A DNA stretch of 24,719 nucleotides, from NCBI GenBank assembly GCA_037131165.1, contig JBAXRO010000026.1, forward strand, positions 1 through 24,719, given 5' to 3'. Below the pieces are notes generated by a model. The model had not been told where the DNA came from. It saw only the letters and a program-made list of their open reading frames with translations, and did no database searches. Shown piece by piece: positions 13,701 to 21,974 of the stretch (its first letter is position 1; each line of letters opens with the position of its first letter). The position numbers and the translations under genes are program-made. This DNA is from WLNJ01 sp037131165. GTDB lineage: Bacteria > Actinomycetota > Thermoleophilia > Solirubrobacterales > Solirubrobacteraceae.

Positions 13701-15001
13701 CGAAGCTCCTGTTCGACCGGATCGACGAACCCGGACTGAGTGGCATCGACGTCTACTCCAAGCGCGGCGGCTATGAGACCCTGCGCAAGGCGCTGCAGAT
13801 GCCGCGCGACGGCATCGTCGAGGAGCTCAAGGCGAGCGGCCTGCGCGGCCGTGGCGGAGCGGGCTTCCCACTCGGAACGAAGGCGTCTTTCATCCCCGGC
13901 GGCGACATGGACAAGTTCCTCGTCTGCAACGCCGACGAGTCAGAGCCCGGGACATTCAAGGACCGCGAGCTGATGCAGAAGAACCCGCACCTGCTGGTCG
14001 AGGGGATGGCGATCGCCGCCTACACCGTCGGCGCGAACCGGTCGTTCATCTACATCAGGGGCGAGTACGAGCTGCAGGCCCAGATGCTCGAAGCGGCGAT
14101 CGCCGAGGCCTACTCGGCAGGCCACCTCGGCGAGGACATCCACGGCTCCGGCTTCTCGCTGGAGCTCGTCCTCCACCGCGGCGCCGGCGCCTACATCTGC
14201 GGCGAGGAGACCGGCCTGCTCGACTCGCTCGAGGGCAAGCGCGGCAATCCGCGCCTCAAGCCGCCGTTCCCCGCCAACCAGGGGCTGTTCCAGGGCCCGA
14301 CGCTGATCAACAACGTCGAGACGCTGGCGACGATCCCCGTGATCCTCGCGATGGGCGGGTCCGAGTACGGCAAGCTCGGGGTCGAGAACTCGGCCGGCAC
14401 GAAGCTGGTCTCAGTCTCGGGCAACGTCCAGCGGCCAGGCAACTACGAGATCGAGCTCGGCATCAGCTCGCGCGAGATCATCTACGGCCTCGCCGGCGGG
14501 CCGGAGCCCGGGCGCGAGGTCAAGCTGTGGTTCCCCGGCGGATCGTCCTCGCCGGTGCTGACGGCCGACGACCTCGACCTGCCCTACGACTTCGACACCC
14601 TCGCCGCAGCCGGCTCGATGCTCGGCTCGGGAGCGATCATCGTCGTCGACGACACCAACTCGGTGGTCGACGTCGGCCTCAAGCTCGCCTCCTTCTACAA
14701 GCACGAGTCGTGCGGCAAGTGCACTCCCTGCCGGGAGGGGACCAACTGGACGGTCAAGATGCTCCAGCGCGTCCAGAGCGGCGAAGCAACGCCGATGGAC
14801 CTCGACATCATCGCCTCCGTTCAGGAGCAGATCATCGGCAACTGTCTCTGCGTCCTCGGTGACGCGATGGCAATGCCGGTCGGCTCGCTGGTCGCCAAGT
14901 TCCGCCCTGAGTTCGAGTCGCACATCGAGACTGCGCGCGAGGCGAACGGCCTCGGCGTGACCCCGCCCGCACCAGCCGAGGAGCCGGCCCTGAGCCTCTG
15001 A
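13697..15001 (+). CDS. nuoF: NADH-quinone oxidoreductase subunit F, NADH/FMN-binding
   Basis: The 434-aa, 51-kDa-type subunit oxidises NADH through FMN and passes electrons into the chain. The glycine-rich nucleotide motif GLRGRGGAGFPLGTK lies at about 48-62, ESEPGTFKDRELM follows, and GAGAYICGEETGLLDSLEG shapes the FMN site. The N3 [4Fe-4S] ligands are Cys339, Cys342 and Cys345 (SCGKCTPCREG) with Cys385 (CVLGD). A strong GGAGG at 13686-13690, 6 nt ahead of ATG 13697, and a 4-bp overlap with nuoE fix the start. Confidence 0.97.
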   Translation: MTKLLFDRIDEPGLSGIDVYSKRGGYETLRKALQMPRDGIVEELKASGLRGRGGAGFPLGTKASFIPGGDMDKFLVCNADESEPGTFKDRELMQKNPHLLVEGMAIAAYTVGANRSFIYIRGEYELQAQMLEAAIAEAYSAGHLGEDIHGSGFSLELVLHRGAGAYICGEETGLLDSLEGKRGNPRLKPPFPANQGLFQGPTLINNVETLATIPVILAMGGSEYGKLGVENSAGTKLVSVSGNVQRPGNYEIELGISSREIIYGLAGGPEPGREVKLWFPGGSSSPVLTADDLDLPYDFDTLAAAGSMLGSGAIIVVDDTNSVVDVGLKLASFYKHESCGKCTPCREGTNWTVKMLQRVQSGEATPMDLDIIASVQEQIIGNCLCVLGDAMAMPVGSLVAKFRPEFESHIETAREANGLGVTPPAPAEEPALSL

Positions 15002-15005
15002 CCCG

Positions 15006-17474
15006 ATGCCGCGCCCCGAGAAGAACACGATCACCTTCACGATCGACGGTCGAGACGTCGAAGCAACAGAAGGAGCGATGCTGGTCGACGCCGCCCGCGG
15101 AGGCGACGTCGAGATACCCGTCTTCTGTTACGAGCCGAAGCTCGGCGCGCCGGTCGGCGCCTGCCGCATGTGCCTCGTCGAGATCGAGGGCATCCCGAAG
15201 CTCCAGACCGCCTGCTCGACCCCGGTCCGCGACGGGATGATCGTCCGCACCACGACCGACCGCGTCAAGCAGGCGCAGGAGGCGGTCGTCGAGTTCCTGC
15301 TGATCAACCACCCGCTCGACTGCCCGGTCTGCGACAAGGGCGGCGAGTGCCCACTCCAGGACATCTCGTTCGGTTGGGGCGGGGGCAAGAGCCGCTTCAT
15401 CGAGCCCAAGCGCCACTTCGTCAAGCCGCTCGGCCTATCGCCACTGATCGCGATCGACCGCGAGCGCTGCATCCTCTGTTACCGGTGCGTCCGTTTCTCG
15501 CAGGAGATCGCCGAGGACCACCAGCTCGTGCTGCTCGAGCGAGGTGCGGCGACCTACGTTGCGACGTTCGACGGCCACCCCTACGTCGCCCCGTTCAGCG
15601 GCAACATCATCGAGCTGTGCCCCGTCGGCGCTCTTACCTCGCGCGCCTACCGCTTCCGCGCGCGCCCGTGGGACATCGAGGGCGCCGGCACCGTCTGCAA
15701 CCTCTGCCCGGCGCAGTGCAACGTGACGATGACCGTCCGCGACGACAGGGTCCTGCGGGTCCTCTCACGCGACCACGACGGAGTGGATGACGGCTGGCTC
15801 TGCGACAAGGGCCGCTTCGCCTACCAGGCGACCCACTCCGACGAGCGGATCACGACCCCGCTGGTGCGCGACGGCGACCAGCTGCGGCCGGCCTCGTGGG
15901 AGCGGGCGATCGCAGTCGCCAAGGGCCTCGCTCGCCACAGCGGCAGCGTTGCCGCGATCGTCGGCGGCGAGACCACCAACGAAGAGGCGCTGATGCTCGG
16001 TCGGGTGATGCGCGACGGCCTCGGCAGCCAGGACATCGATTCGCGGGTCGGCGGGAGCCTGCCGCTCGGCCTGCTCCGGACCCTCGCCCGCCCCGACCTC
16101 CAGGCGACCGTGCCGGACCTCGAGTTCGCCCACACGGTGCTGCTGCTCGACTCCGACCCCGTGGACGACGCGCCGATCCTCGACCTGAGGATCCGCAAGG
16201 GCGCGCGGCGCAACGGGGTCAAGGTCCTCGTCGGCTCGAGCCGCCCGACTGCCCTCGACCCGCGGGCATCGCAGGCCGTCCGCCACGCACCGGGCAGCGG
16301 AGCCTCGCTCGCGCTCGCGATCGATTCGTTCCTCGCCGACGATCGCGCCGGAGCCGAGGCCCACGCCAAGGCCGCCGGAGCCGACCCGGAAGCAGTCGCC
16401 GATCTCGCGTTCGCCCTCAGGGACGGCGGCGAGGACGTCGTGATCGTCTGGAGCGAGCGCCTGACCGACGGCCCGGCCGGAGCGGCTGCCGCCGGTGCGC
16501 TCGTCTCGATCGCCGAGCGGCTCGGCCTCACCGGCCGCGAGGGCGCCGGCCTGCTCGAACTGCCGCGCGGCACCAACGGCCGCGGACTTCGCGAGGTTGG
16601 CGCGCTGCCGAACGCCGCCCCCGGACTCGCCGAGCCGGCCCGGATCGGGCGCGACTCGCAGGCGATCGCCGAGGCGGCCGCCTCAGGCGAGGTCACGGCG
16701 CTCTGGCTGCTGCACTCCGACCCGGCCCGCGAGGGGATCGACGGCGCAGCCTGGACCAAGGCCCTCGCATCCGCCGGCCTCGTCGTCGCCCACGCCTCGA
16801 CTCTCTCGCCCGAGCTCGCAGCACACGCGAGCGTCGTTTTCCCGGCTCAGGCCGGAGCTGAGCGCGAGGGCACGATCACCCATCCGGACGGTCGCATCCA
16901 GCGCCTGCGCAAGGCGATCGGCGGGCCGACCAACACACTGCCCGCGTCGGAAGTGATCGCCGCGGTCGCCGAGGCCGCCGGGTTCGACCACGGCATCCCG
17001 AGGGGAGCCGGAGCAACGGCCGAGCTCGGCCATGCAGTCGGCTTCTATGGCGGCATCACGACCGATGAGATCGGCGGCACCGGTGTCAGGTGGCAGGAGC
17101 GCGAGGCAGCAGCGTCACTGCCCGCCGGCGAGATCCCGGCAGACCTCACTGCACCTCGGCCCGCTCTCTCGCCGAACGGATCGCTGCGGCTCGGCGCGTA
17201 CCGCTCGATCTGGGCCTCGCCCGAGGTCTCGATCAGTCCGGCGCTCAAGTTCCTCGCCCGCACCCCGACGATCGAGCTGAGCCCGGCCGACGCCGAGCGG
17301 ATCGGGATCGCGCAGGGAGGGAAGGTCAAGATTGCCGCCGACGGACTGACGGTTGCCGGGACAGCTGCGATCCGCAGCGATGTTCCCGAGGGCTCGGTCT
17401 TCGTCGAGGACGGCCTCGCCGGGAGCGGCCCGCGCCCGGCCGAGGGCGAACTCGTCGAGGTGAGCGGTCCATGA
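15006..17474 (+). CDS. nuoG: NADH-quinone oxidoreductase subunit G
   Basis: The 822-aa, 75-kDa-type subunit carries most of the electron-wire clusters. N1b [2Fe-2S] ligands are Cys41, Cys53, Cys56 and Cys70. The His-Cys3 N5 motif is HPLDCPVCDKGGEC. N4 uses CILCYRC plus the Cys of ELCPVGAL. The additional N7 set, CNLCPAQC with a distal Cys in WLCDKGRF, is complete, as in E. coli and Thermus but not mitochondria. The rest is the inactive molybdopterin-oxidoreductase-like domain, which is divergent and Ala-rich here. ATG 15006 follows nuoF by 4 bp; the stop overlaps nuoH as ATGA. Confidence 0.95.
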   Translation: MPRPEKNTITFTIDGRDVEATEGAMLVDAARGGDVEIPVFCYEPKLGAPVGACRMCLVEIEGIPKLQTACSTPVRDGMIVRTTTDRVKQAQEAVVEFLLINHPLDCPVCDKGGECPLQDISFGWGGGKSRFIEPKRHFVKPLGLSPLIAIDRERCILCYRCVRFSQEIAEDHQLVLLERGAATYVATFDGHPYVAPFSGNIIELCPVGALTSRAYRFRARPWDIEGAGTVCNLCPAQCNVTMTVRDDRVLRVLSRDHDGVDDGWLCDKGRFAYQATHSDERITTPLVRDGDQLRPASWERAIAVAKGLARHSGSVAAIVGGETTNEEALMLGRVMRDGLGSQDIDSRVGGSLPLGLLRTLARPDLQATVPDLEFAHTVLLLDSDPVDDAPILDLRIRKGARRNGVKVLVGSSRPTALDPRASQAVRHAPGSGASLALAIDSFLADDRAGAEAHAKAAGADPEAVADLAFALRDGGEDVVIVWSERLTDGPAGAAAAGALVSIAERLGLTGREGAGLLELPRGTNGRGLREVGALPNAAPGLAEPARIGRDSQAIAEAAASGEVTALWLLHSDPAREGIDGAAWTKALASAGLVVAHASTLSPELAAHASVVFPAQAGAEREGTITHPDGRIQRLRKAIGGPTNTLPASEVIAAVAEAAGFDHGIPRGAGATAELGHAVGFYGGITTDEIGGTGVRWQEREAAASLPAGEIPADLTAPRPALSPNGSLRLGAYRSIWASPEVSISPALKFLARTPTIELSPADAERIGIAQGGKVKIAADGLTVAGTAAIRSDVPEGSVFVEDGLAGSGPRPAEGELVEVSGP

Positions 17475-18496
17475 ATGGACTGATCGCGACAGTCGCCTAC
17501 TCGGAGCCGTGGTGGGTGCAGATCATCAAGGCGGTGGTGATCTTCGCCGTCGGACTGCAGCTGATCCCGCTGGTGCTGCTCGCCGAGCGCAAGCTGTTCG
17601 GCCGCTTCCAAGGCCGCTACGGCCCCAATCGGGTCGGGCCGTTCGGCGCGATGCAGCCACTCGCCGACATCATCAAGCTCGCAACCAAGGAGTCGTTCCG
17701 GCCTCGCACGGCGGTCGGCTTCATCTTCTCCTTCGCTCCGATCATCTCGATCCTGACGGCTGTCGCGACCCTCGCAATCGTGCCGTTCGGCAACACGGTT
17801 GACATCTTCGGCACGAAGGTCGGCCTCTACGGCGTCGACCCGTCGATCGGAATCCTCTACGCCTTCGCCTTCGGTGGCATCGCCTTCTACGGCCTGATGC
17901 TCGGCGGCTGGGCCTCCGGTTCGAAGTACTCGTTCCTCGGAGCGATGCGCTCCGCAGCCCAGCTGATCAGCTACGAGATCAGCCAGGGCCTCGCCCTCGT
18001 CGGCGTGATCATGATGGCCGGCACCCTCTCCCTCACCCAGATCGTCGAGGAACAGGCTGTTCAGGGCTGGTTCATCGTTCCTCAGGTCGTCGGGTTCATC
18101 GTCTTCCTCATCGCCGGCTTCGCCGAGACCAACAGGGCCCCGTTCGACCTCGCCGAGGCCGACGCCGAGCTCGTCGGCGGCTACATGACCGAGTACGGCG
18201 GCGGCGGCTTCGTCTCCTTCTTCTTCGCCGAGTACCTCAACGTGATCATCGTCAGTGCGATCACCGCGACCGTGTTCCTCGGCGGCTGGCTGCTGCCGTT
18301 CGGCTGGGACACCCCCGGCTGGGCGATGCCGCTCGTCGTCCTCGGCAAGACCCTGCTGCTCGTTTTCCTGTTCATCTGGGTTCGTGCGACGCTGCCGCGC
18401 CTTCGCTACGACCAGTTGATGTCCCTCGGATGGAAGATCCTCCTCCCCGTGGCGACTCTCAACACCCTCGTGACCGCGGTACTGGTGGTGACCTGA
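17471..18496 (+). CDS. nuoH: NADH-quinone oxidoreductase subunit H
   Basis: This 341-aa, eight-helix membrane subunit forms the quinone entry channel and links the redox arm to the pumps. Signatures are AERKLFGRFQGRYGPNRVG near residue 39, QPLADIIKLATKE, and FAETNRAPFDLAEADAELV followed by GGYMTEYGGGGF and FFFAEYLNVI, which hold the E-channel acidic residues. The usual Pro of FDLPEAE is Ala here. It starts within the nuoG stop (ATGA) and shares one base with nuoI. Confidence 0.96.
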   Translation: MNGLIATVAYSEPWWVQIIKAVVIFAVGLQLIPLVLLAERKLFGRFQGRYGPNRVGPFGAMQPLADIIKLATKESFRPRTAVGFIFSFAPIISILTAVATLAIVPFGNTVDIFGTKVGLYGVDPSIGILYAFAFGGIAFYGLMLGGWASGSKYSFLGAMRSAAQLISYEISQGLALVGVIMMAGTLSLTQIVEEQAVQGWFIVPQVVGFIVFLIAGFAETNRAPFDLAEADAELVGGYMTEYGGGGFVSFFFAEYLNVIIVSAITATVFLGGWLLPFGWDTPGWAMPLVVLGKTLLLVFLFIWVRATLPRLRYDQLMSLGWKILLPVATLNTLVTAVLVVT

Positions 18497-19029
18497 TGGC
18501 CGGGATTCAAGACGACGATGTGATCCAAGTGATCCGCGGGCCCAAGCCCGGGGTCGCACGCGGCACCTACCGCGCCTTCGGCGAGACCCTGCGTGGCCTG
18601 AAGACGACGATGGCGAGGGTCGCCGAGAAGCCCCAGACGATCCAATACCCGGAGGAGAAGACCCCGGTCTACCCCCGGTTCCGCGGTCGCCATCGCCTCC
18701 ACAAGTTCGAGGACTCGGGCCTCGAGAAGTGCGTCGGCTGCTCGCTCTGCGCCGCCGCCTGCCCGGCTGACTGCATCCGCGTCGTCGCAGCCGAGAACGA
18801 CCCGGAGAGCCGGACCAGTGCCGGCGAGCGCTACGCGGCCGTCTACGAGATCAACATGTCGCGCTGCATCTTCTGCGGTTACTGCGAGGTCGCCTGCCCG
18901 TTCGACGCGATCACTATGGGCCACGACTACGAACTCTCCGACTTCAACCGCGGCGACCTGATCTTCACCAAGGAGATGCTCCTCGCCGAGCCGATCGAGC
19001 GCACGCCGCTGCGGAGGGAGGGCGAGTAG
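18496..19029 (+). CDS. nuoI: NADH-quinone oxidoreductase subunit I
   Basis: The 177-aa, TYKY-type ferredoxin subunit holds clusters N6a and N6b, bridging NuoG to NuoB. Two complete motifs are present: CVGCSLCAAACP with Cys79, 82, 85 and 89, and CIFCGYCEVACP with Cys124, 127, 130 and 134. The N-terminal about 60 residues form the amphipathic membrane-contact region, including a GxxxTxRxFGETLRGLKTT-like helix. The ATG shares one base with the nuoH stop (TGATG). Confidence 0.96.
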   Translation: MAGIQDDDVIQVIRGPKPGVARGTYRAFGETLRGLKTTMARVAEKPQTIQYPEEKTPVYPRFRGRHRLHKFEDSGLEKCVGCSLCAAACPADCIRVVAAENDPESRTSAGERYAAVYEINMSRCIFCGYCEVACPFDAITMGHDYELSDFNRGDLIFTKEMLLAEPIERTPLRREGE

Positions 19030-19036
19030 TCCCGGC

Positions 19037-19669
19037 ATGAGCGCTGTCATCTTCTTCATTGCCGCGACCGGCGCGATCGCCGGCGCGATCGGCGTCGTCA
19101 TGCTGCGCAACCCGTTCTACGGGGTGCTCTCGCTCGTCGGGCACCTGCTCTGCCTGGCCGCCCTCTTCCTGCTGCTCAACGCTGAGTTCCTCGCGGCCTC
19201 GCAGGTGATCATCTACGCCGGCGCCGTGATGGTGCTCTACGTGTTCGTGGTCGCCTACGTCGGTGGCGACAGCGAGTCGCTCGGCGCGTCCCCCGGCTTC
19301 CTCAGGCTGATGACCCCGCTCGTCGTCGTGCTGCTGCTTGTCGAGTTGCTGATCGCGACCCTCGGCAGCGGCCTCAAGGCGATCGGCACCGAGGGCGCGC
19401 CCCTGCCCGACGGGTTCGGCTCGCCTGCGGCGATCGGCGAGGCGCTGCTCACCACCTACCTGCTGCCCTTCGAGATCGCCTCGATCCTGCTGCTCGTAGC
19501 AGCGGTCGGCGCGGTCGGCCTTGCGCGCAGGCGCAGGGGCTTCGGTCCCGGCGATGTGCCGTTCGACTCGGCGACGATTGCCGCAGCGCCGCCGAAGGGC
19601 TCGGGGACGATGGCCGAGGCCGCAGGGGACAGGGCGATCGTCGGCGCCCCGAGGAACGAGTCGCGATGA
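19037..19669 (+). CDS. nuoJ: NADH-quinone oxidoreductase subunit J
   Basis: This 210-aa membrane subunit has five hydrophobic segments (about 2-22, 28-48, 53-75, 93-113, 138-162), packing between NuoA, NuoK and NuoH. RNPFYGVLSLVGHLLCLAAL near 25-44 and SQVIIYAGAVMVLYVFVV near 56-73 match the family, including the third helix with its pi-bulge glycine region. The last about 45 residues form a hydrophilic tail rich in Ala, Gly and Pro beyond the core. It begins 7 bp after nuoI, the widest gap within the operon, and overlaps nuoK by 4 bp. Confidence 0.93.
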   Translation: MSAVIFFIAATGAIAGAIGVVMLRNPFYGVLSLVGHLLCLAALFLLLNAEFLAASQVIIYAGAVMVLYVFVVAYVGGDSESLGASPGFLRLMTPLVVVLLLVELLIATLGSGLKAIGTEGAPLPDGFGSPAAIGEALLTTYLLPFEIASILLLVAAVGAVGLARRRRGFGPGDVPFDSATIAAAPPKGSGTMAEAAGDRAIVGAPRNESR

Positions 19670-19965
19670 ACATCAGCTGGTACCTGACGGTCTCGGCGAT
19701 CATCTTCACGATCGGCGCAGCGGGGATCCTGACGAAGCGCAACCCGCTCGTGATCCTGCTCTGCCTCGAGCTGATGCTCAACGCTGCGAACCTCTCGCTG
19801 ATCTCGTTCTCGCGGATGTGGGGCAACGAGGACGGCCAGATCTTCGCGATCATCGTGATGGTCGTCGCGGCCTGTGAGGTCGTGATCGGCCTCGGACTGA
19901 TCGTCGCGATCCACCGACGCGGCCTGCCCGTTGATGCCGACGAACTGAGCGAGCTGCGCGGATGA
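19666..19965 (+). CDS. nuoK: NADH-quinone oxidoreductase subunit K
   Basis: The 99-aa, three-helix subunit is related to MrpC. Both functionally important membrane glutamates are present, in LLCLELMLNAANL (second helix) and VAACEVVIGLGLIVAI (third helix). The length equals the family norm. ATGA overlaps join it to nuoJ upstream and nuoL downstream. Confidence 0.96.
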   Translation: MNISWYLTVSAIIFTIGAAGILTKRNPLVILLCLELMLNAANLSLISFSRMWGNEDGQIFAIIVMVVAACEVVIGLGLIVAIHRRGLPVDADELSELRG

Positions 19966-21971
19966 GCCTGCAGACCCACGCCTGGCTCGTGCTCGCCTTC
20001 CCGCTCGCCGGGACGATCCTGCTCGGCCTGCTGAGGCCGGTCTTGAGCGGCAAGAAGGCCGGTGCGATCGGCACCCTGGCGATCCTGCTCGCATTCGCCA
20101 ACGGGGTCGCCGCCGTGATCAAGCTCCAGGAGCTTCCGAGCGAATCCCGCGAGGTCGTCTCGAGCCTCTGGACCTACGCGAACACGGGGGGGCTCGATGC
20201 CCAACTGTCGATCCTGATCGACCCGCTGTCACTGCTGATGGTGCTGATCGTCGCCGGGGTCTCGACCCTGATCCACCTCTACTCGGTCGCCTACCTCGCG
20301 TCCGACGAGGGTTACGTGCGGTTCTTCGCCTACCTCAACTTCTTCGTCTTCTCGATGCTGGTGCTGGTCCTCGCCGGCAACTTCGTGCTGCTGATCGTCG
20401 GCTGGGCTCTGGTCGGCGCCGCCTCCTACCTGCTGATCTCCTTCTGGTACCGGCGCAACACTGCGACGAAGGCGGGCATCAAGGCCTTCGTGATCAACGT
20501 GCTCGGCGACGTCGGGATCGTGCTCGGCACGATTCTGCTTCTCGGTGCGACCGGCAGCGTCGACTTCCTCACCGTCTTCAACGAGGCGCCGCAGGTCTTC
20601 AACAGCAACGACGGCACCCTCGTGGCCGCCTGCCTGCTGCTGATGGTCGGAGCGTTCGCCAAGTCGGCTCAGGTCCCGTTCCACACCTGGCTCCCCGACG
20701 CGATGGAGGGCCCGACCCCGGTCTCCGCGCTGATCCACGCCGCGACGATGGTCACCGCCGGCGTCTACCTGATCGCCCGCATGCACCCGCTGTTCGAGCT
20801 CGCTCCGACGGCCCAGGTCGTAGGCGGGATCATTGGCCTGCTGACGCTGCTGATCGCAGCGACGATCGGCCTCGTCGTGACCGACCTCAAGCGGGTGATC
20901 GCCTACTCGACGATGAGCCAGATCGGCTACATGATCATGGCCGTCTCGAGTGGGATCTACGTCTCCGGCCTGTTCCACCTGATGACCCACGCCTTCTTCA
21001 AGGCGCTGCTGTTCATGGCAGCCGGCTCGGTGATCGGGGCGATGGCGGGTGAGCAGTCGCTCAACCGGATGGGCGGCTTCAGGAAGGTCATGCCGATCAC
21101 CTACGCCTGTTTCATCATCGGCGGCCTCGCCCTCTCCGGGATGCCGCCGTTCTCGGGCTTCTTCAGCAAGGACGACATCCTGCTCGGGATCGGCGAGCTC
21201 GGCGGCTGGCACTGGATCCTCTACGTCGGCGGCTACATCGGCGCCCTGATGACCGCGATCTACACCTTCCGGATGATCTTCCGCGCCTTCCACGGCGACC
21301 CGTGCGAGGAGGCAAAGAGCCTCGAGGCCGGCCGCCTCTACCACGCCCCCGAGCACCGCAACCCCGCCGACGGGACGCTCGAGGACACGGGAGTCGGCTT
21401 CCCCGGCTCCAAGCACCACATCGCCGAGCGCTCGGTTGCGATGACCATCGCGATGGGTGTCCTCGCCTTCCTCGCGACGACGGCCGGCGTCCTCCAGATC
21501 CCGAAGATCTCACACGTGATGGAGAACTTCCTCGAGCCGACCTTCGTCGGCGCAAAGCACTTCGGGGTCGAGATCGACACGTCGCTGCTGCTGTTCGGCA
21601 TGGGGCTGGGAACCGTCCTGGGCCTGCTCGGCATCTGGATCGCTTGGACCCTCTACGTCAAGCGCCCGGGCAGCGCAGCCGCGATCGAGGCTCGCTTCGC
21701 CGGCGCTCACAAGCTGTTCGCCAACAAGTGGTACTTCGACGAGGCGATCGACTTCGCGATCGTCCGCCCGTTCGCCGCCCTCGGTCGCTTCGGCCAGCGC
21801 ACAGTCGAGCGGGTCGTCGTCGACGGCGGGATCACCGCCGGCCCGGTTTCGCTCGCCCGGGTCTCCTCAGCCGCCGTTCGCTCATGGCAGAGCGGCCTGC
21901 TGCGCGCCTACGCTGCGGCGATCACATTCGGCGCCGCCCTCGTCCTCCTCTACTTCCTGCTGCAGGGCTGA
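19962..21971 (+). CDS. nuoL: NADH-quinone oxidoreductase subunit L (antiporter-like)
   Basis: The 669-aa distal proton pump is related to MrpA. Family strings are abundant: IDPLSLLMVLIVAGVSTLIHLYS, KSAQVPFHTWLPDAMEGPTPVSALIHAATMV (split by the TM7 Lys region), DLKRVIAYSTMSQIGYM and GMPPFSGFFSKDDIL. The C-terminal part supplies the long lateral helix and a last transmembrane segment. Odd points: the TM5 motif normally reading WE-x-VG is GWALVGAASYLL, so the ion-pair glutamate is Ala149 (GCT at 20406-20408). The usual His of GSVIHAM is Gly. The TM7 lysine (FAKSAQ) is kept. Confidence 0.96.
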   Translation: MSLQTHAWLVLAFPLAGTILLGLLRPVLSGKKAGAIGTLAILLAFANGVAAVIKLQELPSESREVVSSLWTYANTGGLDAQLSILIDPLSLLMVLIVAGVSTLIHLYSVAYLASDEGYVRFFAYLNFFVFSMLVLVLAGNFVLLIVGWALVGAASYLLISFWYRRNTATKAGIKAFVINVLGDVGIVLGTILLLGATGSVDFLTVFNEAPQVFNSNDGTLVAACLLLMVGAFAKSAQVPFHTWLPDAMEGPTPVSALIHAATMVTAGVYLIARMHPLFELAPTAQVVGGIIGLLTLLIAATIGLVVTDLKRVIAYSTMSQIGYMIMAVSSGIYVSGLFHLMTHAFFKALLFMAAGSVIGAMAGEQSLNRMGGFRKVMPITYACFIIGGLALSGMPPFSGFFSKDDILLGIGELGGWHWILYVGGYIGALMTAIYTFRMIFRAFHGDPCEEAKSLEAGRLYHAPEHRNPADGTLEDTGVGFPGSKHHIAERSVAMTIAMGVLAFLATTAGVLQIPKISHVMENFLEPTFVGAKHFGVEIDTSLLLFGMGLGTVLGLLGIWIAWTLYVKRPGSAAAIEARFAGAHKLFANKWYFDEAIDFAIVRPFAALGRFGQRTVERVVVDGGITAGPVSLARVSSAAVRSWQSGLLRAYAAAITFGAALVLLYFLLQG

Positions 21972-21974
21972 CCG

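Noticed and set aside
17045..18559. Antisense open frame of about 500 codons opposite nuoG/nuoH
   Set aside because: The same GC-driven shadow effect. The sense strand holds unambiguous NuoG and NuoH motifs and the antisense product is Glu/Asp/His-rich without domains.
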